Source: Crossiella sp. SN42
GTDB lineage: Bacteria > Actinomycetota > Actinomycetes > Mycobacteriales > Pseudonocardiaceae
DNA: 64,000 nt
Direction of reading: 5' to 3'
Assembly (NCBI RefSeq): GCF_023897065.1
Contig: NZ_JAMHIV010000003.1
Location: forward strand, 186,001 to 250,000
Part shown: positions 16,401-23,608 of the stretch, one piece after another
How the letters are laid out: each line of letters opens with the position of its first letter
Position numbering within the stretch: position 1 is the first letter of the stretch
The notes under the pieces: model-generated
What the model saw: the letters and a program-made list of their open reading frames with translations, nothing else
Databases searched by the model: none
What the model was told of the DNA's origin: nothing
Translations under genes and position numbers: made by a program

Positions 16401-17612
16401 GCCTGCGGGCAGTTCCAGGGTGGCCTGGGCGCCGCCGTCTTCGGCGTTGGTCAGGGTGAGGGTGCCGCCGAGGACCTTGGTCTGGGCCAGTGCGATGGTC
16501 AGGCCGAGGCCGTGGCCGCTGCCCCGGTCGCTGGCTCCGGTGCGGAAGCGGCTGGGTCCGTCACGCAGCAGGTCGGGGGCGAAGCCGGGGCCGTGGTCGC
16601 GTACGCGCAGGGTGCGGCCGGCGACGGTGACCTCGATCGGCGGCCGGCCGTGGCGGCGGGCGTTGTGCAGCAGGTTGACCAGGATGCGTTCCAGGCGGCG
16701 GGGGTCGGTGAGCACGGTCTCGGACTCGCCGCTGACCTCGGCTTCGGGGATCACGGCGGTGACCCGGCGTCGCACGAAGGTGAGCAGGTCCAGCTCGGTG
16801 AGTTCGGCCCGTTCGGCAGCGGTGTCCAGGCGGGCGACTTCCAGGACGTCTTCGACGAGTCCGCGCAGGGCTTTGATCCGGTCGCGGACCATCTCGGCCG
16901 GTCGTCCTGGTGGCAGCAGTTCGGCGGCGGTGACCAGGCCGGTGACCGGGGTGCGCAGCTCGTGGGCGATGTCGGCGGTGACGCGCTGTTCGGCGGCCAG
17001 GCGCTCCTGGAGGGCGTCGGCCATGGCGTCGACGGCTTGGGCGAGCTCGGCGGTCTCGTCGGCGGGGCGGGTGCCGATGGCGTCGCGGACCCGGACCTCG
17101 GTGTCGCCGTCGGCGACCTGGCGGGCCGCGGCGGCGGCCAGGCGCAGGCGGCGGGACAGGCGGGCGCCCAGGACCACGCCGAGCAGGGTGCCGAGCACGA
17201 CGACGGCGGCGGAGCCGATGAGCAGGACCTGGTCGAGCTGGTCGAGGGCGTCGTCCTTGTCGGCGTAGCTGCCGCGGATGGAGAGCACGCGGCCGTCGGT
17301 TTCGGCCGCGGCCCAGATCCAGGCCTGGCCGCCCTCGCGGTGCAGGTAGGTGGCGCGGTGGCCGCCGCGGACGGCCTCGCGCAGGTCGCGGGGCAGTTCG
17401 GGGGAGTCCAGGTCGGCGCCGAGGGTGGCGGTGCCGGTCATGCCGTACTCGCGCAGCACGAGCTGGATGCGTTCGTCCTGCAGGTGGCGGGCGTCGGCGA
17501 GCTGGGAGCGCTCGAACTCGGTGTGCACCAGGATGCTCAGCGCGATCGCGACCAGGGCGCTGACCACGGCGATGACGGCGCTGAGCCGCCAGCGCAGGGT
17601 GGCGAGGAACAT
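16365..17612 (-). CDS. cseC: Sensor histidine kinase, CseC-like
   Basis: A 415-residue membrane kinase. TM1 is LSAVIAVVSALVAIALSILV; a sensor loop of roughly 110 residues follows outside the membrane; TM2 is VLLIGSAAVVVLGTLLGVVL; then HAMP, the H-box ADIAHELRTPVTGLVTA, the N-box LVNLLHNARRHGRP and the G-box HGLGLTIALAQTKVLGG. It autophosphorylates and passes phosphate to the regulator encoded five bases upstream. The gene order lipoprotein-regulator-kinase matches cseA-cseB-cseC of Streptomyces, which reports envelope stress. Start ATG at 17612. Confidence 0.88.
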   Translation of the reverse strand: MFLATLRWRLSAVIAVVSALVAIALSILVHTEFERSQLADARHLQDERIQLVLREYGMTGTATLGADLDSPELPRDLREAVRGGHRATYLHREGGQAWIWAAAETDGRVLSIRGSYADKDDALDQLDQVLLIGSAAVVVLGTLLGVVLGARLSRRLRLAAAAARQVADGDTEVRVRDAIGTRPADETAELAQAVDAMADALQERLAAEQRVTADIAHELRTPVTGLVTAAELLPPGRPAEMVRDRIKALRGLVEDVLEVARLDTAAERAELTELDLLTFVRRRVTAVIPEAEVSGESETVLTDPRRLERILVNLLHNARRHGRPPIEVTVAGRTLRVRDHGPGFAPDLLRDGPSRFRTGASDRGSGHGLGLTIALAQTKVLGGTLTLTNAEDGGAQATLELPAGSALDGGGLPAG

Positions 17613-17617
17613 GGGGT

Positions 17618-18292
17618 TCAGGTCCGGAGCTTGTAGCCGAAGCCGCGGACGGTCTCGATGCGGTCCTGGCCGATCTTGACCCGCAGGCGCTGGACGTGCA
17701 CGTCGACCACGCGGGAGTCCCCGCCCCACTGGTAGTCCCAGACCTGTTCCAGCAGCACGTCGCGGGTCAGGACGCTGCCGGGGGACTCGGCGAAGCAGAG
17801 CAGCAGGCGCAGTTCGGTGGGGGTCAGCTCGACCGGCTGGCCGGCCAGCCGGACTTCCAGGCCGTGTTTGTGGATCTCCAACTCGCCGAAGCGCAGCACG
17901 GTGTCCTCGGGCTCGCGTCCGGCGCGGACCATGCGGCGGGCCACCGCGCGGATGCGGGCGACCAGCACGGTGGAGTCGAAGGGTTTGGTGACGTAGTCAT
18001 CGGCGCCTGCTTCCAGGCCGAGGACGACGTCGACGGGGTCGGAGCGGGCGGACATCATGATCACCGGGGTGGGGCCCTCCTCGCGGATCTGGCGGCAGAG
18101 GCTGACGCCGTTGAGGCCGGGCAGCATGATGTCGAGCAGGGCGACGTCGGGGCGGTCCTGGCGGTAGGCGGCCAGGCCGGTGAGGCCGTCGGCGGCCACG
18201 GTGACGGTGAAGCCGTCGCGTTCCAGGGTCAGCTGGGTGGCCTCGCGGATGACGTCGTCGTCCTCGACCAGCAGCACGTGCAAGCCGCTCAC
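17618..18292 (-). CDS. cseB: OmpR-type response regulator, CseB-like
   Basis: A 224-residue response regulator. The receiver domain has LLVEDDDVIREATQLTLERD (acidic pocket), DVALLDIMLPG with the phospho-acceptor Asp, and YVTKPFDS with the Lys. The winged-helix domain has VELTPTELRLLLCFAESPGS and VDVHVQRLRVKIGQDRIETV. The sequence is very close to what I recall of Streptomyces CseB, including VIREATQL, GVSLCR and the C-terminal GQDRIETVRGFGYKL. In Streptomyces CseB switches on sigE for cell-wall stress; no sigE lies beside it here. Its GTG overlaps the lipoprotein stop as GTGA. Confidence 0.9.
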   Translation of the reverse strand: MSGLHVLLVEDDDVIREATQLTLERDGFTVTVAADGLTGLAAYRQDRPDVALLDIMLPGLNGVSLCRQIREEGPTPVIMMSARSDPVDVVLGLEAGADDYVTKPFDSTVLVARIRAVARRMVRAGREPEDTVLRFGELEIHKHGLEVRLAGQPVELTPTELRLLLCFAESPGSVLTRDVLLEQVWDYQWGGDSRVVDVHVQRLRVKIGQDRIETVRGFGYKLRT

Positions 18293-18858
18293 TTGTACTC
18301 CTCGAAGACGGTGCCGGTCCAGCGGTAGACGGTGGCCTCGGCGCCGCTGGGGCAGCAGCTGCGGTCGGCCGGTTCGTAGACCGGGTGGCTGAGCACGAAC
18401 CCGATGCCGGGTTCGACCTTGATGCCGCCGCCGGGGTCCTCGGAGCCGAAGAGTCGTTTGGCCGGGGTGGCGGTGAGCTCGTAGATGTAGTTGCCCAGCA
18501 CGCCGCGGGTGGCATAGGGGGCGGCCTGGCTGCCGGAGCAGGCGCGCACCGAGGCGATCAGCTCGGGGTTGCCGTCACCGGTGAGGTCGTCGAAGCGGAC
18601 GTCGACCGGGTAGCGGCTGTCCCCGCAGGGCTTGAGCTGGGCTTTGATCTTCTCCCCGACCAGCGGGTCGGCGCGCAGGATGGCGATGGCATCGGCGCTG
18701 GGGGCCTGTCCGCTGCTGGTGGGCGGGCTGGTCGGGGGTGCTTTGACCTGGCTGGCCGGTCCTTCGATCTGGACTCCGCCGACGGTGGCGCAGCCGGTGA
18801 CGGCCAGCAGGGCGGCGGTGGCCGCCCAGGCGCTGATCCGTGCTCGCATGCCGCTCAT
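18289..18858 (-). CDS. CseA-like lipoprotein
   Basis: A 189-residue lipoprotein: ISAWAATAALLAVTGCATVG holds the lipobox (AVTGC), followed by a Ser/Thr/Pro linker and a globular part with VRFDDLTGDGNPELIASVRA (FG-GAP/EF-like acidic loop), NYIYELTATPA and YRWTGTVFEEY. It is the first gene of the operon with the response regulator and kinase. In Streptomyces CseA is an extracytoplasmic lipoprotein that dampens CseC signalling, and the position and architecture suggest the same here. An alternative ATG is at 18849. Confidence 0.75.
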   Translation of the reverse strand: MSGMRARISAWAATAALLAVTGCATVGGVQIEGPASQVKAPPTSPPTSSGQAPSADAIAILRADPLVGEKIKAQLKPCGDSRYPVDVRFDDLTGDGNPELIASVRACSGSQAAPYATRGVLGNYIYELTATPAKRLFGSEDPGGGIKVEPGIGFVLSHPVYEPADRSCCPSGAEATVYRWTGTVFEEYK

Positions 18859-19028
18859 TGTGCCCAGGCAACCACGGCGTGGCCGCATCGGCACACGGCC
18901 TCGAACGGGGTGTTACCTGCCTGGTGGGGGAGTGCCGGGTGGCTGTTACAGAACCGTCGGACAGCCGAGTCAATCCCCGCTTAGCGTCGAGTTCGACCTG
19001 CTCAGACAACTTTCGGGGAGTTGTGCTC

Positions 19029-19781
19029 ATGCTCCAGCGTCTCGGTCCGTTCCGCTACGTGGCCATCGCCGTGCTCGCGTTGATCGTGGTGGCGTTGCTG
19101 CTGAACCGGAACACCGCCGGGACCCCGGAGCCGGTCGCGAGTGACGCGCCACCGAGCACGCCGGACTCCTCGCCGGATCCGGCGTCGCGGCCGGTGCCGG
19201 GCGGGGAGCCGGCCAAGGTGGTCTACAAGGTCGACACCCAGGACCGGGTGGTGTTCCTGACCATCGACGACGGCGCCACCCGCCGCCCCGACATGATCGA
19301 CATCCTGCGGCGCAACGGGGTCAAGGCGACGTTCTTCCTGACCAACTCTTACGTCAAGCAGGACCCCGGTTTCTACAAGGGCCTGCGCGATGCCACCGGC
19401 AGCGCGATCGAGAACCACACCGAGAGCCACCCCAACCTCAAGGGCAAGTCCCTGGAGGAGCAGCGCGCGGAGATCGGCCCGGTCTCCGAGACCTACGCGC
19501 GGGAGTTCGGCGCGCGGCCGACGCTGTTCCGGCCGCCGTTTGGCAACTTCGACGACACCACGCTCAAGGCCGCCGGTGAGGCCGGGATCAAGTGGGTCGT
19601 GCACTGGGGCTCGGAGATCAGCAACGGCAAGGTGCAGTTCAGCGGGCCGCACGAGTTCCGGCCCGGCTCCATCGTGCTCATGCACTTCCGCACCACCTTC
19701 GAGCAGGACGTCCAGGCATTCGTGGACCAGGCCCGCGCGAACAACCTGACCCCCGCTCTCCTCACCGATTACCTGAAATGA
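19029..19781 (+). CDS. Polysaccharide deacetylase (CE4), membrane-anchored
   Basis: A 250-residue protein with one N-terminal membrane anchor (VAIAVLALIVVALLLN), a Pro/Ser linker and a NodB domain: VVFLTIDDGATRRPDMIDIL (the catalytic Asp pair), ENHTESHPNL (metal-binding HxxxH), FRPPFGNFDDTTLKAA and IVLMHFR near the end. It should remove acetyl or formyl groups from cell-wall glycans outside the membrane. CGGGGAG lies eight bases before the ATG at 19029. Its stop overlaps the start of the LCP gene (ATGA), so the two are coupled. Confidence 0.9.
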   Translation: MLQRLGPFRYVAIAVLALIVVALLLNRNTAGTPEPVASDAPPSTPDSSPDPASRPVPGGEPAKVVYKVDTQDRVVFLTIDDGATRRPDMIDILRRNGVKATFFLTNSYVKQDPGFYKGLRDATGSAIENHTESHPNLKGKSLEEQRAEIGPVSETYAREFGARPTLFRPPFGNFDDTTLKAAGEAGIKWVVHWGSEISNGKVQFSGPHEFRPGSIVLMHFRTTFEQDVQAFVDQARANNLTPALLTDYLK

Positions 19782-21004
19782 GCCCGATGTCCGAGCACAA
19801 AGCCACCAACTCGACCCGCCGGGTGCTCTCCGGCATAGGCAAGACCGGCCTGGTGCTGGTCTCCGTCGCCGCCCTGACCGCCACCGCCGCCGGCTACCTG
19901 ACCTACCGGCAGGCCACCGTGGGCCTGGCCACCGACAACGTCATCACCGACGACAAGGGCGACCCGGTGCTGCCCAAGGCGCCCGGCACCGACACCAACA
20001 TCCTGCTGGTCGGCGTGGACTCCCGCACCGACGCCCAGGGCCGCCCGCTCTCCCGCGAGGTCCTCGACGCGCTGCAGGCCGGGGAGGCCAACGGCGAGCA
20101 GAACACCGACACCATGATGCTGGTGCACGTCCCGGCCGATCCGAACAAGAAGGCCTTCGCCGTCTCCCTGCCGCGGGACTCCTATGTGGACATCGCGGGC
20201 GGGTTCGGCAAGCACAAGCTCAACTCCGCCTACGCCCGCGCCAAGCTGGCCAAGGCCAAGGAGCTGCGCGGCCAGGGCAAGGACGCCGCGACCGTGGACA
20301 AGGAGTCGGTCACCGCGGGGCGGAAGAACCTGATCAGCACCGTGGCCAAGCTCACCGGGCTGACCGTGGACCACTTCGCCGAGATCAACCTCTATGGCTT
20401 CAGCGAGATCACCAAGGCCGTCGGCGGCATCCCGGTCTGCCTGAACAAGCCGGTGCGCGATGACTTCTCCGGCGCGAACTTCCCCGCCGGCAAGCAGGTG
20501 CTGGAAGGGGTGGACGCGCTGAAGTTCGTCCGCCAGCGCCACGGCCTGCCCGGCGGCGACCTGGACCGGGTGCGCCGCCAGCAGGCCTTCCTGGCCGGAC
20601 TGGCCAACCAGGTGCTCTCCGCCGGCACCCTGACCGACCCCGGCAAGGTCAAGGACCTCATCGACGCGCTGACCCGCTCGGTGGTGCTGGACTCCGGCTG
20701 GGACCTGCTCGGTTTCGCCCAGCAGGTGCAGGGCCTCTCCGGCGGCAAGATCCAGTTCCACACCATCCCGACCCTGCGGTCCAACCTGGCCACCCCCGGC
20801 GACGGCGTCGCGGTCGAGGTCGACCCCGCCAAGGTCCGCTCCTTCATCCAGGACCTGCTGGGCGGCGGGGACGGCACCCCGGCCAACGCCGCGGGCAGGC
20901 CCGGCGGCACCCCGGCAGGCGGCCCGGTGGGCCGGGTCAAGCCGATGGCCAACAACACCGCCCAGCAGCCCATCGACGCCGCCGGGATCCCCTGTGTCAA
21001 CTGA
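19778..21004 (+). CDS. LCP-family cell-wall polymer ligase
   Basis: A 408-residue LytR-CpsA-Psr protein: membrane segment GLVLVSVAALTATAAGYLTY, then TNILLVGVDSRTDAQG, NTDTMMLVHVPADPNKKAFA, VSLPRDSYVDIAG with the pyrophosphate-binding Arg, HFAEINLYGFSEITKAVGGI, and LKFVRQRHGLPGGDLDRVRR. LCP proteins transfer glycopolymers such as arabinogalactan precursors from lipid carriers to peptidoglycan. The position after a polysaccharide deacetylase and near uppP fits. An alternative start is the ATG at 19787. The Gly/Pro-rich C-terminus lacks the LytR_C domain. Confidence 0.92.
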   Translation: MSPMSEHKATNSTRRVLSGIGKTGLVLVSVAALTATAAGYLTYRQATVGLATDNVITDDKGDPVLPKAPGTDTNILLVGVDSRTDAQGRPLSREVLDALQAGEANGEQNTDTMMLVHVPADPNKKAFAVSLPRDSYVDIAGGFGKHKLNSAYARAKLAKAKELRGQGKDAATVDKESVTAGRKNLISTVAKLTGLTVDHFAEINLYGFSEITKAVGGIPVCLNKPVRDDFSGANFPAGKQVLEGVDALKFVRQRHGLPGGDLDRVRRQQAFLAGLANQVLSAGTLTDPGKVKDLIDALTRSVVLDSGWDLLGFAQQVQGLSGGKIQFHTIPTLRSNLATPGDGVAVEVDPAKVRSFIQDLLGGGDGTPANAAGRPGGTPAGGPVGRVKPMANNTAQQPIDAAGIPCVN

Positions 21005-21635
21005 CCGCCACGACCGGGCGGCCGCCGGTATCCACCCCCGTCACCGGCGGCCGCCTGCCTCCCCCCGCCTGCCCTGGTGGGCCGCGGTCCTGCTCGCCCT
21101 CACCCTGACCGCCCTCGGCGGCTGGCTCGGTGGGGCGTTGTTCCCGGCCGGGATCGCACTGGGCTGTGTGGCCGCCGCCCTCGCGGTGGATTCCCGTGGC
21201 CTGTTCGCGGTGGCCGTGCAACCGCCACTGGTCACCGCAGCCGTGGTGGCAGGCACCCTCTTGGCGGGGAAACCGCTGCTCAGCGCCTTCTCCGAGCTGG
21301 TCTCGGTGTTCCCCTGGCTGGCCGCCACCACAGCTGTGGTGATCGCGATCGTGCTCGGCAGGGTGAACCGGGCTCGGCGCGCCGCCGTAGTCAGGGAAGC
21401 CTCGCTCGGCGCAGTGAACCGGCGTGAGACGCGCGTGAAGGCGGGCACGGCCTCCCGGAGCGGGCGGTCGGAATGGTTGCCTCAAGGCCGGGAAGGGGTG
21501 AGCGCCGATGAGTCTCCGAGCACGTCACGCCCGTCGTCTGGCCAGTCTGCTGACCGCGCGCACCGGCGCCTACGTGGTGGTGCGCTACGACCGGTCAGCC
21601 GGCCGCTACCAGGTTCAGTGGAGCGGCGGTCCTGA
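20994..21635 (+). CDS. DUF6542-type membrane protein
   Basis: A 213-residue protein whose N-terminal part has about four hydrophobic helices (LPWWAAVLLALTLTALGGWL, LFPAGIALGCVAAALAV, PPLVTAAVVAGTLLAGKPLL, FPWLAATTAVVIAIVLGRV), as in DUF6542 of actinobacteria. The GTG start overlaps the LCP stop by 11 bases. The basic C-terminal tail from about residue 130 is low complexity, and its last 128 bases overlap the small gene at 21508 in another frame. Function unknown; probably linked to the cell-wall genes upstream. Confidence 0.7.
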   Translation: MSTDRHDRAAAGIHPRHRRPPASPRLPWWAAVLLALTLTALGGWLGGALFPAGIALGCVAAALAVDSRGLFAVAVQPPLVTAAVVAGTLLAGKPLLSAFSELVSVFPWLAATTAVVIAIVLGRVNRARRAAVVREASLGAVNRRETRVKAGTASRSGRSEWLPQGREGVSADESPSTSRPSSGQSADRAHRRLRGGALRPVSRPLPGSVERRS

Positions 21636-21729
21636 TCGGGAGTCCATGCGCGAGCTGGCTACCGAGTACGCCGAGGAGGTGGCCGAACTCGACGTCACGG
21701 AGCTGGTGTGGCTCCGCAGCAGCGGTTGA
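21508..21729 (+). CDS. 73-residue protein, paralogue of 25324
   Basis: A small protein, MSLRARHARRLASLLTARTG followed by AYVVVRYDRSAGRYQVQWSG and GPDRESMRELATEYAEEVAE. It aligns without gaps to the 73-residue product at 25324 (shared features: RAR-ARRLA-LL-AR-G, VRYDR, RY-V-W--GPD, EL-W-R). An N-terminal basic helix, a beta-hairpin and a C-terminal helix are expected. AAGGGGTGAG precedes the ATG. It overlaps the end of the DUF6542 gene and is followed after 38 bases by an RsbW-like ATPase, suggesting a regulatory role (inference). Family not recognised. Confidence 0.75.
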   Translation: MSLRARHARRLASLLTARTGAYVVVRYDRSAGRYQVQWSGGPDRESMRELATEYAEEVAELDVTELVWLRSSG

Positions 21730-21767
21730 GATTGGATCCGCTTCCCGCCGCCGTGGGAGGTCCCCCG

Positions 21768-22187
21768 ATGATCGTGCTCAGCCTGGAGATCGGCAGCGAC
21801 GCACACCGGCTACCCGCGGTGGGCGCCGCGATAGCCCCGGTGCTGGCCCGCCTGTTCCCGCCCGCCCAGGCCCAGCTGCTGGGCCAGGCGGTGCGGGAGG
21901 CGGTGGCCAACGCCATCCAGCACGGCAACGCCGCCGACCCGCGCGCCGCGGTCGGCATCACCCTCGCCCTGGCCGAGGACGAACTGCTGATCCAGGTCAG
22001 CGACCAGGGCGAGGGCTTCCTGCCCACCACAACCGACCTCTGCCCAGCCGCGCTGCGCCGCCCGCACGGCGGTGGCCTGGCGCTGATCCTGACCGCGGTC
22101 ACCGGCCTGGACGTCACCTGCTCCAACGGCCGTTTCCTGCTCACCCTGCGCGCGACCCTGCCCACCCCGCAAACCGACGCCGCCTAG
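21768..22187 (+). CDS. RsbW-like ATP-binding regulator (HATPase_c_2)
   Basis: A 139-residue GHKL domain without a kinase phospho-acceptor domain: REAVANAIQHGN is the N-box, VSDQGEGF the G1 box and PHGGGLALI the G2 box. Such proteins are anti-sigma factor kinases or their relatives, very common in actinomycetes and often beside XRE regulators. The partner is not obvious here; the 73-residue protein upstream is a candidate. GGGAGG lies about eight bases before the ATG. It ends in a 4-bp overlap with the converging gene. Confidence 0.82.
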   Translation: MIVLSLEIGSDAHRLPAVGAAIAPVLARLFPPAQAQLLGQAVREAVANAIQHGNAADPRAAVGITLALAEDELLIQVSDQGEGFLPTTTDLCPAALRRPHGGGLALILTAVTGLDVTCSNGRFLLTLRATLPTPQTDAA

Positions 22188-22654
22188 TCCGCCAGCTGGG
22201 CTTTCACCGCGGCCTGGATCTCCGCGCGCAACACCGCCCGCTCCCTACCACCGGGGTGGTGCCACTCGCCCTCCACCGCCAGCACCTGCGCCAGCGGCGC
22301 GGTGAGCACCTCATCGGCGTAGCCGGTGGCCCGGCAGATCCGCTCCACCGCCAGTAGCACCTGCTCCTCACCATCGATCCCGTCGGCGCAGCGCCGGGCC
22401 ACCGCGGTGAACACCACTCGCGCGGCCGCCGAGAGCTCCGGCTCCGGCGCGCCGGCCTGGGCCAGCGCCCAGGGCAGCACCGACCGGACCTCCTCCACGT
22501 CCTGCCCGCTCATCCCGGCCAGGATGCGCAGGTCAGGACCATCACGATCCTCGGCCAGCCAGTGCGCGGCCCACAGCGGCAGCCGCTCCAGCGGAGCCAC
22601 GCCCAGCCGCACCGCCGCCGCGGCCAGCTCCGGGCCCGGGGTCTCGGTGAACAT
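22184..22654 (-). CDS. Uncharacterised helical protein in operon with a phosphotransferase
   Basis: A 156-residue, mostly helical acidic protein (PELAAAAVRLGVAPLERLPL, MSGQDVEEVRSVLPWALAQA, EEQVLLAVERICRATGY, ERAVLRAEIQAAVKAQLAD). No family is recognised. The first residues resemble the ends of small actinomycete proteins found beside kinase-like enzymes. Its ATG overlaps the phosphotransferase stop (TGATG), so it is probably translated together with that gene. Confidence 0.6.
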   Translation of the reverse strand: MFTETPGPELAAAAVRLGVAPLERLPLWAAHWLAEDRDGPDLRILAGMSGQDVEEVRSVLPWALAQAGAPEPELSAAARVVFTAVARRCADGIDGEEQVLLAVERICRATGYADEVLTAPLAQVLAVEGEWHHPGGRERAVLRAEIQAAVKAQLAD

Positions 22655-23589
22655 CAGCGCCGCGCGGCCAGGTCCGGGCCGGTGAGCAGCTCGCCCAGCC
22701 AGCCGGGCACCGCATCGGCCCACTCCGCCAGCGCCGCCGCATCCGCCCCGTGCAGCGCGCGCTCCCAGGCCAGGGCCCGGCCGATGGCGCCGAGTTGGGC
22801 GGCCACGGTGGCGGTGCGGGCCAGCTCGGCGGGCGTGCCCAGGTCCGACCACGGCTCCAGGTAGGCATCCCGCAACCGCAGGATCTCCGGATCCTCAGGA
22901 GCCAGCTCGAACTTCTTGCAGGCCACCCGCAGCGAGACCAGCAGTGTGCCGAAGGGGTGGGCCACGCTGGCATCGCCCCAGTCGAAGAACCGGTACCGGC
23001 CGCCGGCGTCGACCAGCACGTTGGCATCGTGCAGGTCATCGTGCTGCAACCCCATCGGCACCCGGGACTCCGCCAGCTCCGCGCACAGCTCCAGCACCCT
23101 CGGCCGCGCCGCGGCGACCTCGGGCAGCCCGTGCGCAGCCAGCAGCCGGTCCAGCTGCCCGGGCAGCGCGGCGGGGGAGAGGTCGGGCACGCCGAGGCCG
23201 AGGAAGTCCGCCGAGTGCGGCAGCAGGGCGCGCTGCAGCTGGGCGTACTCACCGAGCATCCGCGCCCACTCCGCCAGCCCGGTCTCCGGCAGCTCCCGCA
23301 GCGTGGTGCCGCCGTCGGGCAGCAGCGCCCAGCCCAGCTCCGGCTCCACCGCCAGCGGGACGATCACCCGCTCCGGGGCCAGCGACCCCAGCGCCCGCAG
23401 CAACCCGGCCTCGTAGCGCAGGCCGGGGCCGTTGACCTTGAACCACAGCGTGCCGGTCCCGGTCGGCACGGTGGCCACCGTCGACCACGGCATCTCCCGC
23501 ACCCGGGTCACCTCGCCGGTGCGCACCCGGCCGCCCAGGTTGTCCTCGATCCAGGCCAGCGCCTGCGGCCACCACACGGGTTCGCTCAT
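22654..23589 (-). CDS. Aminoglycoside phosphotransferase-fold kinase
   Basis: A 311-residue APH/choline-kinase-like protein. The N-lobe contains TGTLWFKVNGPGLRYEAGLL (ATP-binding Lys and the helix Glu). The catalytic loop is LQHDDLHDANVLV (HxDxxxxN) and the metal-binding motif RYRFFDWGDASVAHPFGTLL. The family phosphorylates hydroxyls of antibiotics or metabolites, so the substrate cannot be predicted. Start ATG at 23589 (MSEPVWWPQA); a GTG nine bases earlier is possible. It lies upstream of and overlaps the helical-protein gene. Confidence 0.85.
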   Translation of the reverse strand: MSEPVWWPQALAWIEDNLGGRVRTGEVTRVREMPWSTVATVPTGTGTLWFKVNGPGLRYEAGLLRALGSLAPERVIVPLAVEPELGWALLPDGGTTLRELPETGLAEWARMLGEYAQLQRALLPHSADFLGLGVPDLSPAALPGQLDRLLAAHGLPEVAAARPRVLELCAELAESRVPMGLQHDDLHDANVLVDAGGRYRFFDWGDASVAHPFGTLLVSLRVACKKFELAPEDPEILRLRDAYLEPWSDLGTPAELARTATVAAQLGAIGRALAWERALHGADAAALAEWADAVPGWLGELLTGPDLAARR

Positions 23590-23608
23590 GGGCGGCACCG
23601 TAGAGGAA

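Noticed and set aside
6861-21729. A biosynthetic gene cluster formed by monooxygenase, F420 oxidoreductase and other enzymes
   Set aside because: No polyketide synthase, peptide synthetase, terpene cyclase, RiPP precursor or maturation gene is present; the enzymes belong to separate regulator-enzyme units or to conserved cell-wall loci.
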